Source of the DNA: Streptomyces sp. NBC_01264
GTDB taxonomy: Bacteria; Actinomycetota; Actinomycetes; Streptomycetales; Streptomycetaceae
DNA: 64,000 bases
Reading direction: 5' to 3'
Assembly (NCBI RefSeq): GCF_026340675.1
Contig: NZ_JAPEOX010000001.1
Span: 1,178,001-1,242,000, forward strand
Shown: positions 9,063 through 17,892 of the stretch, piece after piece
Position numbering within the stretch: position 1 is the stretch's first letter
Layout: each line of letters opens with the position of its first letter
Made by a program: the position numbers and the translations under genes
Notes under the pieces: generated by a model
Database searches by the model: none
What the model was told of the DNA's origin: nothing
The model's input: only the letters and a program-made list of their open reading frames with translations

Positions 9063-9933
9063 CGTGCGGGACCACCGCCACGGGACAGACCGAGTGGTGC
9101 AGGACGGCATGGGCCACCGACCCGATGTGCACCCCGACCGCGGACTCGCGGATCCGGCGGCCGACGACGAGCAGCTGAGCGTCGGACGCGGCGGTCAGCA
9201 GCACGTGGCCGGCGCTGCCCTGCTCCACCTGCTCGACGACCTCGACCTCCGGGTACTTCAGCCGCCACGGCTCCAGCGCCTGTTCCAGCGCGGCCTTCTC
9301 GTACGGCTCCAGGCCACCGAACTGGTCGGCGATCCACATCGATCCGGGGCTGTAGCCGTAGACCGGGGGCAGGCTCCAGGCTCGGACCGCACGGAGCGGT
9401 ACCTTGCGTACCGCGGCCGCCTCGAAGGCGACGCGGAGCACTTCGGCGGACTCCTCCACGCCGCCCTGCTGTCCGACGACGACCTCGCCCTCCTCCGGCA
9501 CGGCCACCGGCCTGCCGTGCGCGGAGCGCACGGAGACAACGGGGCACTCGGCGGCGGCGACCACCTGCCGACCGTAGGAGCCCAGCAGGAACCCGACCAG
9601 CGCTCCGTGTCCGCGCGTGCCGATGACCAGCAACTCCGCTTCCTTGGCGGCGCGCAGGAGGGCCGGCACCGGCACGTCCGAGAGCACTTCCGCGGTGAGG
9701 GCCAGTCCCGGGTACCGGCGGGTGAGCTCGCCCTCGACCTCCTTCAGGAGGTCATCGGCCCGGCCGGCTTCGGTGTCGCGGTCCTGGACGATCGGTACTG
9801 CGAGCGGCTGCCACAACCAGGCGTGGACCACGTGCAAAGGCAGGCCACGCCGTACGGCCTCCCGTGCGGCCCAGTCCGCCGCGGCCCGGCTCTGAGGGGA
9901 TCCGTCCACTCCGACAACGAGGGTGCGCTTCAC
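9058..9933 (-). CDS. Tandem universal stress protein
   Basis: 291 residues, two Usp domains, from a GTG with GGAGGA upstream. Domain 1 starts KRTLVVGVDGSPQS and has the ATP-binding pattern IGTRGHGALVGFLLGS. Domain 2 has VVGRRIRESAVGVHIGS, where the second Gly is changed, so its nucleotide binding is less sure. Double-Usp proteins are typical members of DosR/OsdR regulons. The TAA stop (9058-9060) and the last Ala codon lie within or at the edge of the IS110 element, so the insertion supplies the stop. A candidate OsdR site lies at 10051-10066. Confidence 0.9.
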   Translation of the reverse strand: MKRTLVVGVDGSPQSRAAADWAAREAVRRGLPLHVVHAWLWQPLAVPIVQDRDTEAGRADDLLKEVEGELTRRYPGLALTAEVLSDVPVPALLRAAKEAELLVIGTRGHGALVGFLLGSYGRQVVAAAECPVVSVRSAHGRPVAVPEEGEVVVGQQGGVEESAEVLRVAFEAAAVRKVPLRAVRAWSLPPVYGYSPGSMWIADQFGGLEPYEKAALEQALEPWRLKYPEVEVVEQVEQGSAGHVLLTAASDAQLLVVGRRIRESAVGVHIGSVAHAVLHHSVCPVAVVPHA

Positions 9934-10050
9934 AGGTCTGTCCTCCGTACTGATGCCGGAGCATCGGGGTCGGTCGGCAGGGGGAGCGGCACCGGCCGGG
10001 GGAACCGGCGCCGCTGCACTCACCTTCGCCGCTGGACGCCTTGACATACA

Positions 10051-10066
10051 GGGGCCAACAGTCCCT
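10051..10066. promoter_or_regulatory. Candidate OsdR site upstream of usp
   Basis: GGGGCC-AACA-GTCCCT, matching the form GGGGCC-N4-GGCCCC at 298-333, about 120 bp upstream of the GTG at 9933. No other gene lies between. Confidence 0.4.
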
Positions 10067-10268
10067 CCCCCAGGGCCGGTCCTCCCTTCCCGGCGCCCGC
10101 TCGGTCGACGACCTCCTCGCCGGACGACGGGGCCCTGTCGCGGTTCCAGCCAGTGGCCTTGCGGGCGGTCAGGTGCTGGGCAGCTTCGACGCCGGGGTCG
10201 ACGAGCTCCGCAGAAGCTCCGGCTTCCGGCGCCGGCCTGGTCGCGGCGACCCCGGACCGACGCTTCCG

Positions 10269-10892
10269 CTACAGGAGCCACCGGTTGCGGCGGACTACGG
10301 GCAGGCTCCGCCAAGCGGTGCCCAGCCCCCAGAAGCGCCCGGCTCCGATCACCGCAAGCATCACCAGAACAGCCGCGTACAGGACGTGATAGTCCACCAG
10401 CGGATTCGTCGACATGCTGAGGCTGCCGTCCGAAAGGTGCCGGGCCGGAGGCCACTCGGCAGCCCACATGAGCGCCATCATCGCGGTACCCGCGACAGCA
10501 GCGACCCTCAGGGCGACACCGCTCGCCGAAGCGATGCCGATGCCGAGCAGCCCCAGCATGAAAGCCCAGTCGGCCCAGGCCGCACCGGCCCAGGCGTGGA
10601 AGGTACCCTCCAGCGGCCCGGCGGCGACATGGCTCAGGAAGCCCTTGGTGGGAGACCCGCCGTCGATCCACCCCTTGTCCGCCGGGGTCGCGTACCCCCA
10701 GCCGAACGCCTTGTCACCGAAGGCCCAGAGGAACGTGAACGAGGTGAGCAGGCGGGTCGTCGCCGCGATGCGCGCTACGGCCACGGGTACGGCGAGCTCA
10801 TCAAGCGCGCTGTCGGACGTTGTTGTGGCCCAGGCGGCCTTTCGCCACCCTGCGAGGGACATCCCGGGCTGACGGTGCTGGTGCAGAGCCAT
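10269..10892 (-). CDS. DoxX-like integral membrane protein
   Basis: 207 residues from ATG 10892 (AGGAAGGGG upstream). A short cytoplasmic start is followed by four hydrophobic segments: RIAATTRLLTSFTFLWAFGDKAFG, AWADWAFMLGLLGIGIA, VALRVAAVAGTAMMALMWAA and VLYAAVLVMLAVIGAG. Conserved GYATPADKGWIDGGSPTKGFL lies between helices 1 and 2. DoxX/TQO-small-subunit-like proteins of this kind occur widely in actinobacteria and are linked to thiol or quinone redox roles, but the activity is not proven. A weak GGGGC-GAAC-GGCCC site is at 10970-10983. Confidence 0.75.
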   Translation of the reverse strand: MALHQHRQPGMSLAGWRKAAWATTTSDSALDELAVPVAVARIAATTRLLTSFTFLWAFGDKAFGWGYATPADKGWIDGGSPTKGFLSHVAAGPLEGTFHAWAGAAWADWAFMLGLLGIGIASASGVALRVAAVAGTAMMALMWAAEWPPARHLSDGSLSMSTNPLVDYHVLYAAVLVMLAVIGAGRFWGLGTAWRSLPVVRRNRWLL

Positions 10893-10969
10893 GACGTAGA
10901 ACCCCTTCCTCACAGCAGGCCGTGCGCCTGCCCATCGCCAATGTCCCCGCTCGGAGAGCGGCGTGCCCC

Positions 10970-11101
10970 GGGGCGAACGGCCCACACCAAGTAGCCAAAC
11001 GTCCTTCACAGCAACGGAGTTCAGCACGGCCGCGCACCGAAGGTGACCTGGGATCCGGCTGCCAGGTCCTGTCGGCTTCGCGCCCGGGTACGGACGGCCC
11101 C
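10970..11101. promoter_or_regulatory. Weaker OsdR-like sites in the DoxX/HPF divergent region
   Basis: GGGGC-GAAC-GGCCC at 10970-10983 and GGGTAC-GGAC-GGCCCC at 11086-11101 lie between the reverse DoxX-like gene and the forward hibernation-factor gene. Each has one or two mismatches to the palindromes elsewhere in the island. Confidence 0.3.
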
Positions 11102-11175
11102 CAAGCCGGGCCGGTTGGCACTGGCCGGAGGAGGTCGACCGAAGCGAGGCTGGTGCCGACGGAGGAGGAATTCAC

Positions 11176-11922
11176 ATGAGCCATCTCAAGTCCCGTCCAC
11201 GCGTTGGCGTCCTGGTGAACAAGCGAGGGCCAGTGCCCGAGGGCGCGTCCGCGTACGTCCAAGCGAAGATGCTGGCAGCGATCGCACACGTGGGGCCGCC
11301 GGTCCTTGCCGTCCGCGCCAAGCTCACGCAGGCGGCCAACCCATCGGCGAGCCGTCCCGCCATCGCCCAGGCCGTGGTGAACGTGAACGGCCGCCCGGTG
11401 CGTGCCCACTGTGCTGCGGACACGATGTTCGAGGCGGTCGATCTCCTGCAGGAGCGACTGGCCGCGCGCCTCGCCAGTCCCCGGCAGCACGGCGGACGGG
11501 AACACCGTCCCGGCCACCACCAGCCGCCGCCGATTGACGAACCCCAGATCGTGCGCCAGAAGGCATTCGGCCTGGGACAACAGACTCCCGAAGACGCCGT
11601 CATCGACATGGAGTCCATGGACTACGACTTCTGGCTGTTCACCGACATGACATCGGGAGCCGATTGCGTCGTCTACCGCCAGGGGCAGACCGGCGGGCAT
11701 CGCGTGGCCTCTGCCGGCGGAGACAGCCAGCAGTACGAAGCCGGTCCCCTGTTGAGCGTGAGTTCGGCCGCCGCCCCTGAATGCGGCGTCGACGCGGCAG
11801 TCGAGCGCATGCGTATCGCGGGCCTCGCCTTCGTGTTCTTCGTCGACTCGGCCACGGGACGAGGATGCGTCCTCTACCAGAGGCACGACGGCCACTACGG
11901 CCTGATCTCCCCTGCACCATAG
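11176..11922 (+). CDS. Ribosome hibernation factor (HPF/RafH-like) with doubled C-terminal domain
   Basis: 248 residues; GGAGGAGG upstream. N-terminal S30AE/HPF-like domain (about 8-95: VQAKMLAAIAHVGPPVLAVR, VNVNGRPVRAHCAADTMFEAVDLL). A His/Pro linker follows, then a first HPF C-terminal dimerisation domain (about 122-180: IVRQKAFGLGQQTPEDAVID, DYDFWLFTDMTSGADCVVYR) and a second shorter copy (about 203-246: AVERMRIAGLAFVFFVDSAT, GCVLYQRHDGHYGLI). Long HPFs normally carry one such domain. The layout recalls mycobacterial RafH, a DosR-controlled factor that stabilises ribosomes in hypoxia. Neighbouring stress genes support that role. Confidence 0.8.
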   Translation: MSHLKSRPRVGVLVNKRGPVPEGASAYVQAKMLAAIAHVGPPVLAVRAKLTQAANPSASRPAIAQAVVNVNGRPVRAHCAADTMFEAVDLLQERLAARLASPRQHGGREHRPGHHQPPPIDEPQIVRQKAFGLGQQTPEDAVIDMESMDYDFWLFTDMTSGADCVVYRQGQTGGHRVASAGGDSQQYEAGPLLSVSSAAAPECGVDAAVERMRIAGLAFVFFVDSATGRGCVLYQRHDGHYGLISPAP

Positions 11923-12055
11923 AACATGGGCCCGATGCCGTGGCCGTCATCCCGCACAAGTGACGACCTCGGTGCGCGCGAGTGCCGTTGCCCGCGTTAC
12001 CTCTTGGGAGCGCGGGCGACTTCACATGAGGGGCTCCGGCAGGCCGGGCGACAGA

Positions 12056-12090
12056 GGGCCGTTCGGCCCGGCTCCCGGGCCGCCTGGACC
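12056..12090. promoter_or_regulatory. Two candidate OsdR palindromes before usp2
   Basis: GGGCC-GTTC-GGCCC (12056-12069, perfect) and GGGCC-GCCT-GGACC (12077-12090), 21 bp apart (two helical turns), ending about 90 bp before the usp start. Confidence 0.5.
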
Positions 12091-12180
12091 ATCGCCCCCT
12101 ACGGCCCGACGCGGAAGGGTGGGACATACACCGCCGACGGCGGTCGTGGCTCGGGCGTTCACGGTTCTGGAGGAGACACC

Positions 12181-13092
12181 ATGTCACGTACGGTCATAGC
12201 GGGCCTCGACGGATCCCCCGCATCGCTGGCAGCCGCCGAGTGGGCCGCACGCGAGGCCCGGCGGCGCCGGCTCCCGCTCAAGCTCCTCCACGCGGTGGAG
12301 GAGTGGGTCCCGTCGTACGGCTACGCGTTGCAGACCGCGGCCACACCGTCGCCTCAGTACTGGGGCGAGCGCATTCCGCGGGAGGTTGCGCAGGAGTTGG
12401 CCGAGCGGCACCCCGATCTGGAGATCACCACGGAACAGGTGGACGGCCGGCCCTTGACCGTCCTGACCGCTGCCGCACAGGGGGCCGAACTCCTGGTAAT
12501 GGGCTCGCGCGGGCTGACGGCGATGGCGGGCTTCCTCGTCGGATCCGTGTCCCAGGCCGTACTCGCCCACGCCGAGCGCCCCGTTGTGGTCGTGCGGCCC
12601 GGCGCCTGGACGGACACCGCCTATCTGCCCATACCCGTCGACAGCGGGCCGCAGGAAGGCGCCTACCGACCGGTCGTGCTGGGCTTGGACCTCTCCCGCC
12701 CGTGCGACGAGCTCCTCGACCACGCCTTCGACGCGGCGTCCTCGCGGCGCGCCCCGCTGCGTGTGATCCACAGTTGGAACATGCCGCCCGCTTTCCCCTT
12801 CGACATGGCGCTGCTCGCCGCCGAGGTACGCGACGGCACGGCGGCGGCCGCGGCGGCCGCGCTCGGCGACGCACTGCGGCCTTGGCGCGGCAAGTACCCC
12901 CAGGTTCGCATCGAAGAGGATTGCTCCGTCGGGCAGGCCGCCGGACATCTCATCGAGGCGTCGGCGGACGCCTCGCTGGTCGTCGTCGGCCGACGGATCC
13001 GCCGCTCGGGCATCGGCACCCACCTCGGCCCGGTCGCCCACGCCGTCCTCCACCACTCCACTGCGCCGGTCGCGGTCGTCCCGCACCCCTGA
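12181..13092 (+). CDS. Tandem universal stress protein
   Basis: 303 residues; GGAGGAGACACC directly before the ATG. Domain 1: MSRTVIAGLDGSPASLAAAE and LLVMGSRGLTAMAGFLVGS, an intact Gly/Ser nucleotide loop. Domain 2: PVVLGLDLSRPCDELLDHAF and LVVVGRRIRRSGIGTHLGP, with a degenerate loop. It ends HHSTAPVAVVPHP, almost the same tail as the usp at 9058, so the two are paralogues. Two palindromes upstream suggest OsdR control. Probably ATP-binding and dormancy related; no partner is known. Confidence 0.9.
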   Translation: MSRTVIAGLDGSPASLAAAEWAAREARRRRLPLKLLHAVEEWVPSYGYALQTAATPSPQYWGERIPREVAQELAERHPDLEITTEQVDGRPLTVLTAAAQGAELLVMGSRGLTAMAGFLVGSVSQAVLAHAERPVVVVRPGAWTDTAYLPIPVDSGPQEGAYRPVVLGLDLSRPCDELLDHAFDAASSRRAPLRVIHSWNMPPAFPFDMALLAAEVRDGTAAAAAAALGDALRPWRGKYPQVRIEEDCSVGQAAGHLIEASADASLVVVGRRIRRSGIGTHLGPVAHAVLHHSTAPVAVVPHP

Positions 13093-13595
13093 GTCCCAGA
13101 AAACAGGCAGCGTCGCCCGGATACGAGTGGCACCGGGTTTGCCAGGTTCACCTCCACTGGCGGACCCTGGCACTCCGAGCCGTGTGCTTCCGGGCCCGCA
13201 CCCGGCACGCTCGGAATGCCGAGTACGGGTGTGCATCCCCGTGCTGGGGTAAACGAGCCGGCTGCGGGCGGGTTCTCAGCCAAGGGTGCCCGAGCTATAT
13301 GCAGAACCGTTTTTGTTCCGCATCGTTGAAAGGTCCGAGCTCCCCAGAGGGACGCACCGGCGCGCCCCCTGCGCCTGCCGTGTTCCCGGGAGCTCACGGC
13401 ATCCGGATCGCGGTGACAGGACCGCCCCGATGCCAGGCGCCCGGCAGCCCACCCCCTCCCCGGACTGCCGGGCGCCCCCACCAGGGCGCCGATCGACTAG
13501 CCAACCGGCCCGGGTGGTGTCCGACGGTGTAGTGAATCGTTCTTGCTCCGGTGGCGGTCGCCCGGACCTCCAGTCAGGCAAGGATCCCGTTGTCG
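13093..13595. other. Intergenic, no gene recognised
   Basis: About 500 bp between usp2 and the hydrolase gene. No convincing coding region, palindrome of the OsdR type or strong hairpin was seen. Confidence 0.5.
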
Positions 13596-14531
13596 ATGAC
13601 GCAGCCTGTTCGTGTCGTGTTCCGCTCCGCCCTGCGCGCTGCACCGGTCTTCGGTGAAGGACTGCGGGTGGCCCTGTACCAAGGCCAAGGCCCAGTCGGC
13701 AGCCGGGAGGCGGTGGAACGGAACCTGGAGCGTCTGACCGAAGTAGCCGCATTGGCTGCGGACTACGGCTGCCAGGCCGTCGTGTTCCCGGAGAAGTACA
13801 CCACCGGCTACGCGATCGACCCCGAGCAGTGCCGGGAGCTGGCAGAGCACCGCGAGGGCCCCTCCATCGAGCGGGCCCGACTGGTTGCCAAAGAGCACGG
13901 CCTGGCCGTGGTCTTGCCTTACCCCGAGCGGGACGGGAACACCTTCTACGACTCGATCAGTGTGATCGCGCCCGACGGGCTCGTGGCGGCGAACTACCGC
14001 AAGACCCACCTGTACGGGGCTGCCGAGCGGCGCAACTACTCCTTCGGACAGGACCTGCCGCCCGTCGTCCATCTCAACGGCATCGCGGTGGGCGTGCTGA
14101 ACTGCTACGAGTGCGAGTTCCCGCCCCTCTACCAATACCTCGCCGAACAGGGCGCCACGATCGTTCTCGGGCCCACAGCCGCGGACGGCCACTTCCGCCT
14201 GGCCGACGGCACCATGAGCCAGGTCCCCTACCAGGACGCCACCCGCCACATCATCCCCGCCATGGCCAGTATCTGGCGCCTGTTCATCGCCTACGCCAAC
14301 CGCCGCGGCTGGGAACAGGTCCCTGCCGGCTCCTGGCAGTACCAGGGCAACTCCGGAATCTGGGCCCCCGACGGCGAACCACTGATCGCCGCAACCGCCG
14401 AAGACCGCCAGCACGACACCCTGCTCATCGCCGACTGCCTCCCCGCCACCGTGCCGCCCTTCAGCCCCGAAGGCCACCACCCCACCGACAGCCGTCTCAC
14501 CCTCAACCCAGCCCTGCGCCCCGCCCACTGA
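13596..14531 (+). CDS. Carbon-nitrogen hydrolase (nitrilase superfamily amidase)
   Basis: 311 residues from ATG 13596 (AAGGAT upstream). The catalytic triad is visible: Glu66 in VVFPEKYTTGY, Lys136 in NYRKTHLYG and Cys170 in GVLNCYECEFP. The order and spacing fit aliphatic amidases or omega-amidases of the superfamily; substrate unknown. It ends with a 234-bp gap to a convergent MFS exporter gene. Neither has OsdR-like sites, so the pair may be an accessory insertion in the stress island. An upstream in-frame start at 13551 lacks a ribosome site. Confidence 0.85.
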   Translation: MTQPVRVVFRSALRAAPVFGEGLRVALYQGQGPVGSREAVERNLERLTEVAALAADYGCQAVVFPEKYTTGYAIDPEQCRELAEHREGPSIERARLVAKEHGLAVVLPYPERDGNTFYDSISVIAPDGLVAANYRKTHLYGAAERRNYSFGQDLPPVVHLNGIAVGVLNCYECEFPPLYQYLAEQGATIVLGPTAADGHFRLADGTMSQVPYQDATRHIIPAMASIWRLFIAYANRRGWEQVPAGSWQYQGNSGIWAPDGEPLIAATAEDRQHDTLLIADCLPATVPPFSPEGHHPTDSRLTLNPALRPAH

Positions 14532-14765
14532 GAACCCCTCGATGCTGGTACGGGCGCGCTGACGGACGACAGACGCTCCCATCGGAACCGATCGCACACG
14601 CGGCACTACCCCCGGCGACCGGTTGGCTCTCCACTCGCTGTCCACCAGCGGGGAGATCCAACCGGCCGCTATCAGGGATCGGATCCGAACGCCGAGGGCG
14701 GGGAGGTCAAGGAGGGCTGAGGGCCCGGGTCCCGGCCGATGTGCCGGCCGGGATCTGGGGGTGGC

Positions 14766-16247
14766 TCAGTGGGCCTGGTTGTCGGCCTGTTTGGGGAGGC
14801 AGAACATCAGGGCCCACATCAGGGCGAGGAGGCCGCAGACCCACCACAGCACGGTGACGAACGCGTCGCGGTTGGCCGCGCCGTCGGGGGAGCGGCCGGT
14901 GATGGCGAAGAACACCACGGCGGTGAGCGCGGTGCCCAGCGCGATGCCCAGGTGAATGGCGGTGTTGAACAGGCCCGAGGCCGAGCCGGCGTCCTCGTGC
15001 GGGACCCCGGCCAGCGACAGATCGGCGAGCGGGCCGGAGACCATGCCCAGGCCGAAGCCGATCAGCACCACCGGAGGGGTCATCGCCAGCAGGGTCAGAT
15101 CGGCCTGGTGGCTGCCGGTCTGGAGCCCGTAGGCGGACATCGCAGCGGTCGCGATGAGGGCTCCGGCCTGCGGCAGACGGCGGGCGAAACGTCCTGCGGT
15201 CTTCGCCGCGATGGTCGCGCCGCCCAGTTCTCCCACGGAGAGCAGCACGAAGGCCACGGCCGCCTCCAGCGGGCTCAGTCCCAGTCCGCGCTGCAGGTAC
15301 AGCGTCCAGGTCATGAAGAACAGGCCGCACAGCAGGCCGTGCATCAGGTCCGCGGCCATGCCCCCGGAGAACTGCCTGACCCGGAAGAGGGACAGGGTCA
15401 CCAGCGGGGCGTTGTCCTGCCTGCGCCGCTGGTGGCGCAGGCAGACGCCGAGGACCAGGACTCCGGCGGCGAGCATGGCGAAGCACCACAGCGGCCATCG
15501 GTGGGCGTGGCCCTCGGTGAGCGGGAAGAGGATCAGGACGATGGCCAGGCCGGACAGCAGCATGCCGGCCAGGTCGAGGCGGTCGGCCTTGCGGAGGGTC
15601 GACTCGGGGATGAATCTGCCTCCGAGGAGGAGTACGGCCAGCCCGACGGGCACGTTGACCAGGAAGATCGGCCGCCAGGACAGCCCGAACAGGTCGGCCT
15701 GGGTGAGTACGCCGCCCAGGACCGGGCCCAGGACGTTGGCGATGGCCAGGACGGCCCCGTACAGGCCGAATGCCTTGCTGCGATTGTGGCCTTCGAAGGT
15801 GACGTGCATGGTCGCCAGGACCTGCGGGATCATCACGGCCACGCCGACGCCCTGGAGCAGGCGGGCGCCGATCAGCACGCCCGGGCCGGTGGCCAGTGCG
15901 CACAGCAGGGAGGCGGCGGTGAACACGACGGTGCCGATGAGCAGGATCCTGCGGCGGCCGTAGATGTCACCGAGCCGTCCGCCGGTGATCAGCCCGACGG
16001 CGACAGGGAGGGAATAGGCGGTGGTCAGCCACTGCACCGCGACCGATCCGGCACCGGTCGACTCCTGGATGGCCGGCAGCGCGGTCAGGACGACCGACTG
16101 GTCGAGCATGTTCATCAGCTCGGCGGTCAGCAGCACCAGGAGGGCGATCCAGGCCCCCATGGCCATCTTCGAGGGCCCAGGTGAGGGGTGGGTCGGGGTC
16201 TGGATGGAGGTGTGCTCGTGCTCGTTACCGAGCACGGAGGAAGACAA
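14766..16247 (-). CDS. MFS drug/H+ antiporter, DHA2 (14-helix) type
   Basis: 493 residues with about 14 hydrophobic segments. Motif A GGRLGDIYGRRRILLIG and motif C-like GLYGAVLAIANVLGPVLGGV are present, with the DHA2 start LLTAELMNMLDQSVVLTALPAI. EmrB/QacA-type exporters move cationic drugs or metabolites; the substrate cannot be assigned. The gene is convergent with the amidase at 13596. No TetR/MarR regulator is adjacent. Confidence 0.88.
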   Translation of the reverse strand: MSSSVLGNEHEHTSIQTPTHPSPGPSKMAMGAWIALLVLLTAELMNMLDQSVVLTALPAIQESTGAGSVAVQWLTTAYSLPVAVGLITGGRLGDIYGRRRILLIGTVVFTAASLLCALATGPGVLIGARLLQGVGVAVMIPQVLATMHVTFEGHNRSKAFGLYGAVLAIANVLGPVLGGVLTQADLFGLSWRPIFLVNVPVGLAVLLLGGRFIPESTLRKADRLDLAGMLLSGLAIVLILFPLTEGHAHRWPLWCFAMLAAGVLVLGVCLRHQRRRQDNAPLVTLSLFRVRQFSGGMAADLMHGLLCGLFFMTWTLYLQRGLGLSPLEAAVAFVLLSVGELGGATIAAKTAGRFARRLPQAGALIATAAMSAYGLQTGSHQADLTLLAMTPPVVLIGFGLGMVSGPLADLSLAGVPHEDAGSASGLFNTAIHLGIALGTALTAVVFFAITGRSPDGAANRDAFVTVLWWVCGLLALMWALMFCLPKQADNQAH

Positions 16248-16654
16248 AACGCAAACTCCTGATCCAAAAGGAATCGGGGAGCCCTGCCGACAGCCGCACC
16301 GGGGCCGGAAAACACGGAACCCGGGGCAGACGGCAGAGCTGCACCCGGGAAGGAAAACTGCGGGGAGGGGTGACGCAACTCAGGCCAGCGCGACGTCCGC
16401 CCCCGGACACGTGCGACAACACAGCACGCGGGGAACACGGACGACTACATGGCCTGGTTAATAAGACGTCACCCCAAGATCGACACAGAAGGAACAGGAA
16501 GTTCGGTCACTGCCACCGAAACCTTGGCACAGGGACTCGAATACGGTACAGCACCCCCGCGCCACTCCGCACAGCAAATGGACCCGCCCCTTGCTCGGTC
16601 GCAACGCTCAGCGGCCAGGCGATGCAGCCCGGCCGGGCTGCACGCGTCCGGCGG
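16248..16654. other. Intergenic, no gene recognised
   Basis: Upstream region of the MFS gene. Lower GC than the surroundings (for example AAGACAAAACGCAAACTCC near 16242-16260), consistent with a promoter region. No RNA gene or coding region recognised. Confidence 0.45.
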
Positions 16655-16924
16655 CTACTGGAGGCAGTCCTCGCCATCTTCGGCTCGGCGCGCGCCTTCC
16701 TCACCCCACCCATCCACATTCCGGGGATGCTGGCCCCGGCAGCTGCTGTCGGCGCCCGGCCTCCCGTCAGCACGGTGCGGATCGGACTGAGGGGCTGCGG
16801 GCAGGACTAGCCGAAGCCCGAGCCCGCGCTTCTCGGCCTCGGCGGCTGCCCGCGCCAAGACCACGTACCAGTTCTCCGAAGGGTCGATGCTTACGAGGAT
16901 CTCGCCGACTTCGCTCGTCGTCAT
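16655..16924 (-). CDS. Small protein translationally coupled to usp3
   Basis: 89 residues. The start overlaps the stop of the upstream usp gene (ATGA, 16921-16924), a strong sign of coupling. The first 43 residues (VGEILVSIDPSENWYVVLAR and AAAEAEKRGLGLRLVLP) look like the beta1-alpha1-beta2 start of a Usp-type fold. The remaining half is Arg/Gly/Asp-rich and shows no fold, so the gene may have lost its original 3' part. Function unknown. Confidence 0.5.
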   Translation of the reverse strand: MTTSEVGEILVSIDPSENWYVVLARAAAEAEKRGLGLRLVLPAAPQSDPHRADGRPGADSSCRGQHPRNVDGWGEEGARRAEDGEDCLQ

Positions 16925-17826
16925 GACGCCTCACTCCTGCTTTCGTCGCTGCGGGGGATGAGTTCGACGGGGCAGTGCGCATGGTGCACGAGGCTGTGCG
17001 TCACGCGCCCCAGGGTGCGTCCGATGTTTCCGGTCTTCCGGTGCCCGCCGATGACCAGCAGATCCGCGTGACGGGACGCCTCCACCAGCACACCGGCCAC
17101 TGACACGCTCTCCTCGGAGTCGGCCTGTACGGTCAGAGAGGGGAATTCGTCCCGGATCTGCTCCGCGACGAACGCCAGACTCGACTGCGCGTGATGGCCG
17201 ACGCCCTCGTTCAGGCCCTTGAGTTCTCTCACCGCCGAGCCGACGGACTGCAGGACGCTCCGGACACGCAGCAGTCGCAGTGAGGCCTTGCGCAGCTCGG
17301 CCGCCCGCGCCGCATGACGCACGCAATCGAGGTCACGCTCGTCACGGACGCCAGCCAGCACGACGTCGTGCCCGGCACCCTCCTCGCTCCCCCGGACGAC
17401 GACCAATGGCGTGCGGGCCTCCGCCGCGACCTTGAGCCCGACCGAGCCCAGGGTCAATGCGCTGAATCCACCCGGCCCCCGATGGCCAACGACGAGGGTG
17501 CCACTGCTGCTTGCGGCCCGGCGCAGGCTCATGGCGGGCCCGCTGCGGCTGAACTCCGTCGTCACGGAGAGCGCGGGATGCCGGGCCTGCGCAGCCTGCG
17601 CAGTACCTTCGAGCAGTTCACGGCCTTCGGTACTGATCCGTTCCAGGTCCTCGTCCGAGAGATCGAGGACCCGGCCGTCGATGTCGGACCCGAACACGAT
17701 GTGCAGGGGGCACCTGCGCCGGGCGGCCTCGTCCGAGGCCCAGAGCGCCGCCCACCGGGCCGGCTCGGACCCGTCGACACCGACGATGACCGATCCGAGT
17801 ACCGGACCGCCACGGTTGCTTTCCAT
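16921..17826 (-). CDS. Tandem universal stress protein (divergent type)
   Basis: 301 residues from ATG 17826 with GGAGGA upstream. Domain 1: SVIVGVDGSEPARWAALWAS and LVVGHRGPGGFSALTLGSVG, an intact Gly/Ser loop. Domain 2: VVLAGVRDERDLDCVRHAAR and LLVIGGHRKTGNIGRTLGRV, a Gly-rich loop without the final Ser. The insert DIDGRVLDLSDEDLERI in domain 1 sets it apart from the other two usp proteins here. It is first in a two-gene unit with the small ORF at 16655; two palindromes lie 67-101 bp upstream. Confidence 0.85.
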   Translation of the reverse strand: MESNRGGPVLGSVIVGVDGSEPARWAALWASDEAARRRCPLHIVFGSDIDGRVLDLSDEDLERISTEGRELLEGTAQAAQARHPALSVTTEFSRSGPAMSLRRAASSSGTLVVGHRGPGGFSALTLGSVGLKVAAEARTPLVVVRGSEEGAGHDVVLAGVRDERDLDCVRHAARAAELRKASLRLLRVRSVLQSVGSAVRELKGLNEGVGHHAQSSLAFVAEQIRDEFPSLTVQADSEESVSVAGVLVEASRHADLLVIGGHRKTGNIGRTLGRVTHSLVHHAHCPVELIPRSDESRSEAS

Positions 17827-17892
17827 TGTTCCTCCACGCTGACTGCTCCTTGGGGACAGCTCCACGCTGTCACCGCGGTGCCCGACAGCAGA

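Larger units (their letters stand above)
7563..9063 (-). mobile_element. IS110-family element, copy 1
   Basis: A 1501-bp segment identical to 19523-21023; sequence identity stops abruptly at both ends. Oriented on the reverse strand: about 250 bp of non-coding left end (8816-9063), recombinase (7589-8815), then a short right end. There are no terminal inverted repeats, as usual for IS110. GG at both edges (7563-7564 and 9061-9062; CC on the element's strand) may be the duplicated core dinucleotide. It abuts the 3' end of the usp gene. Confidence 0.92.
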
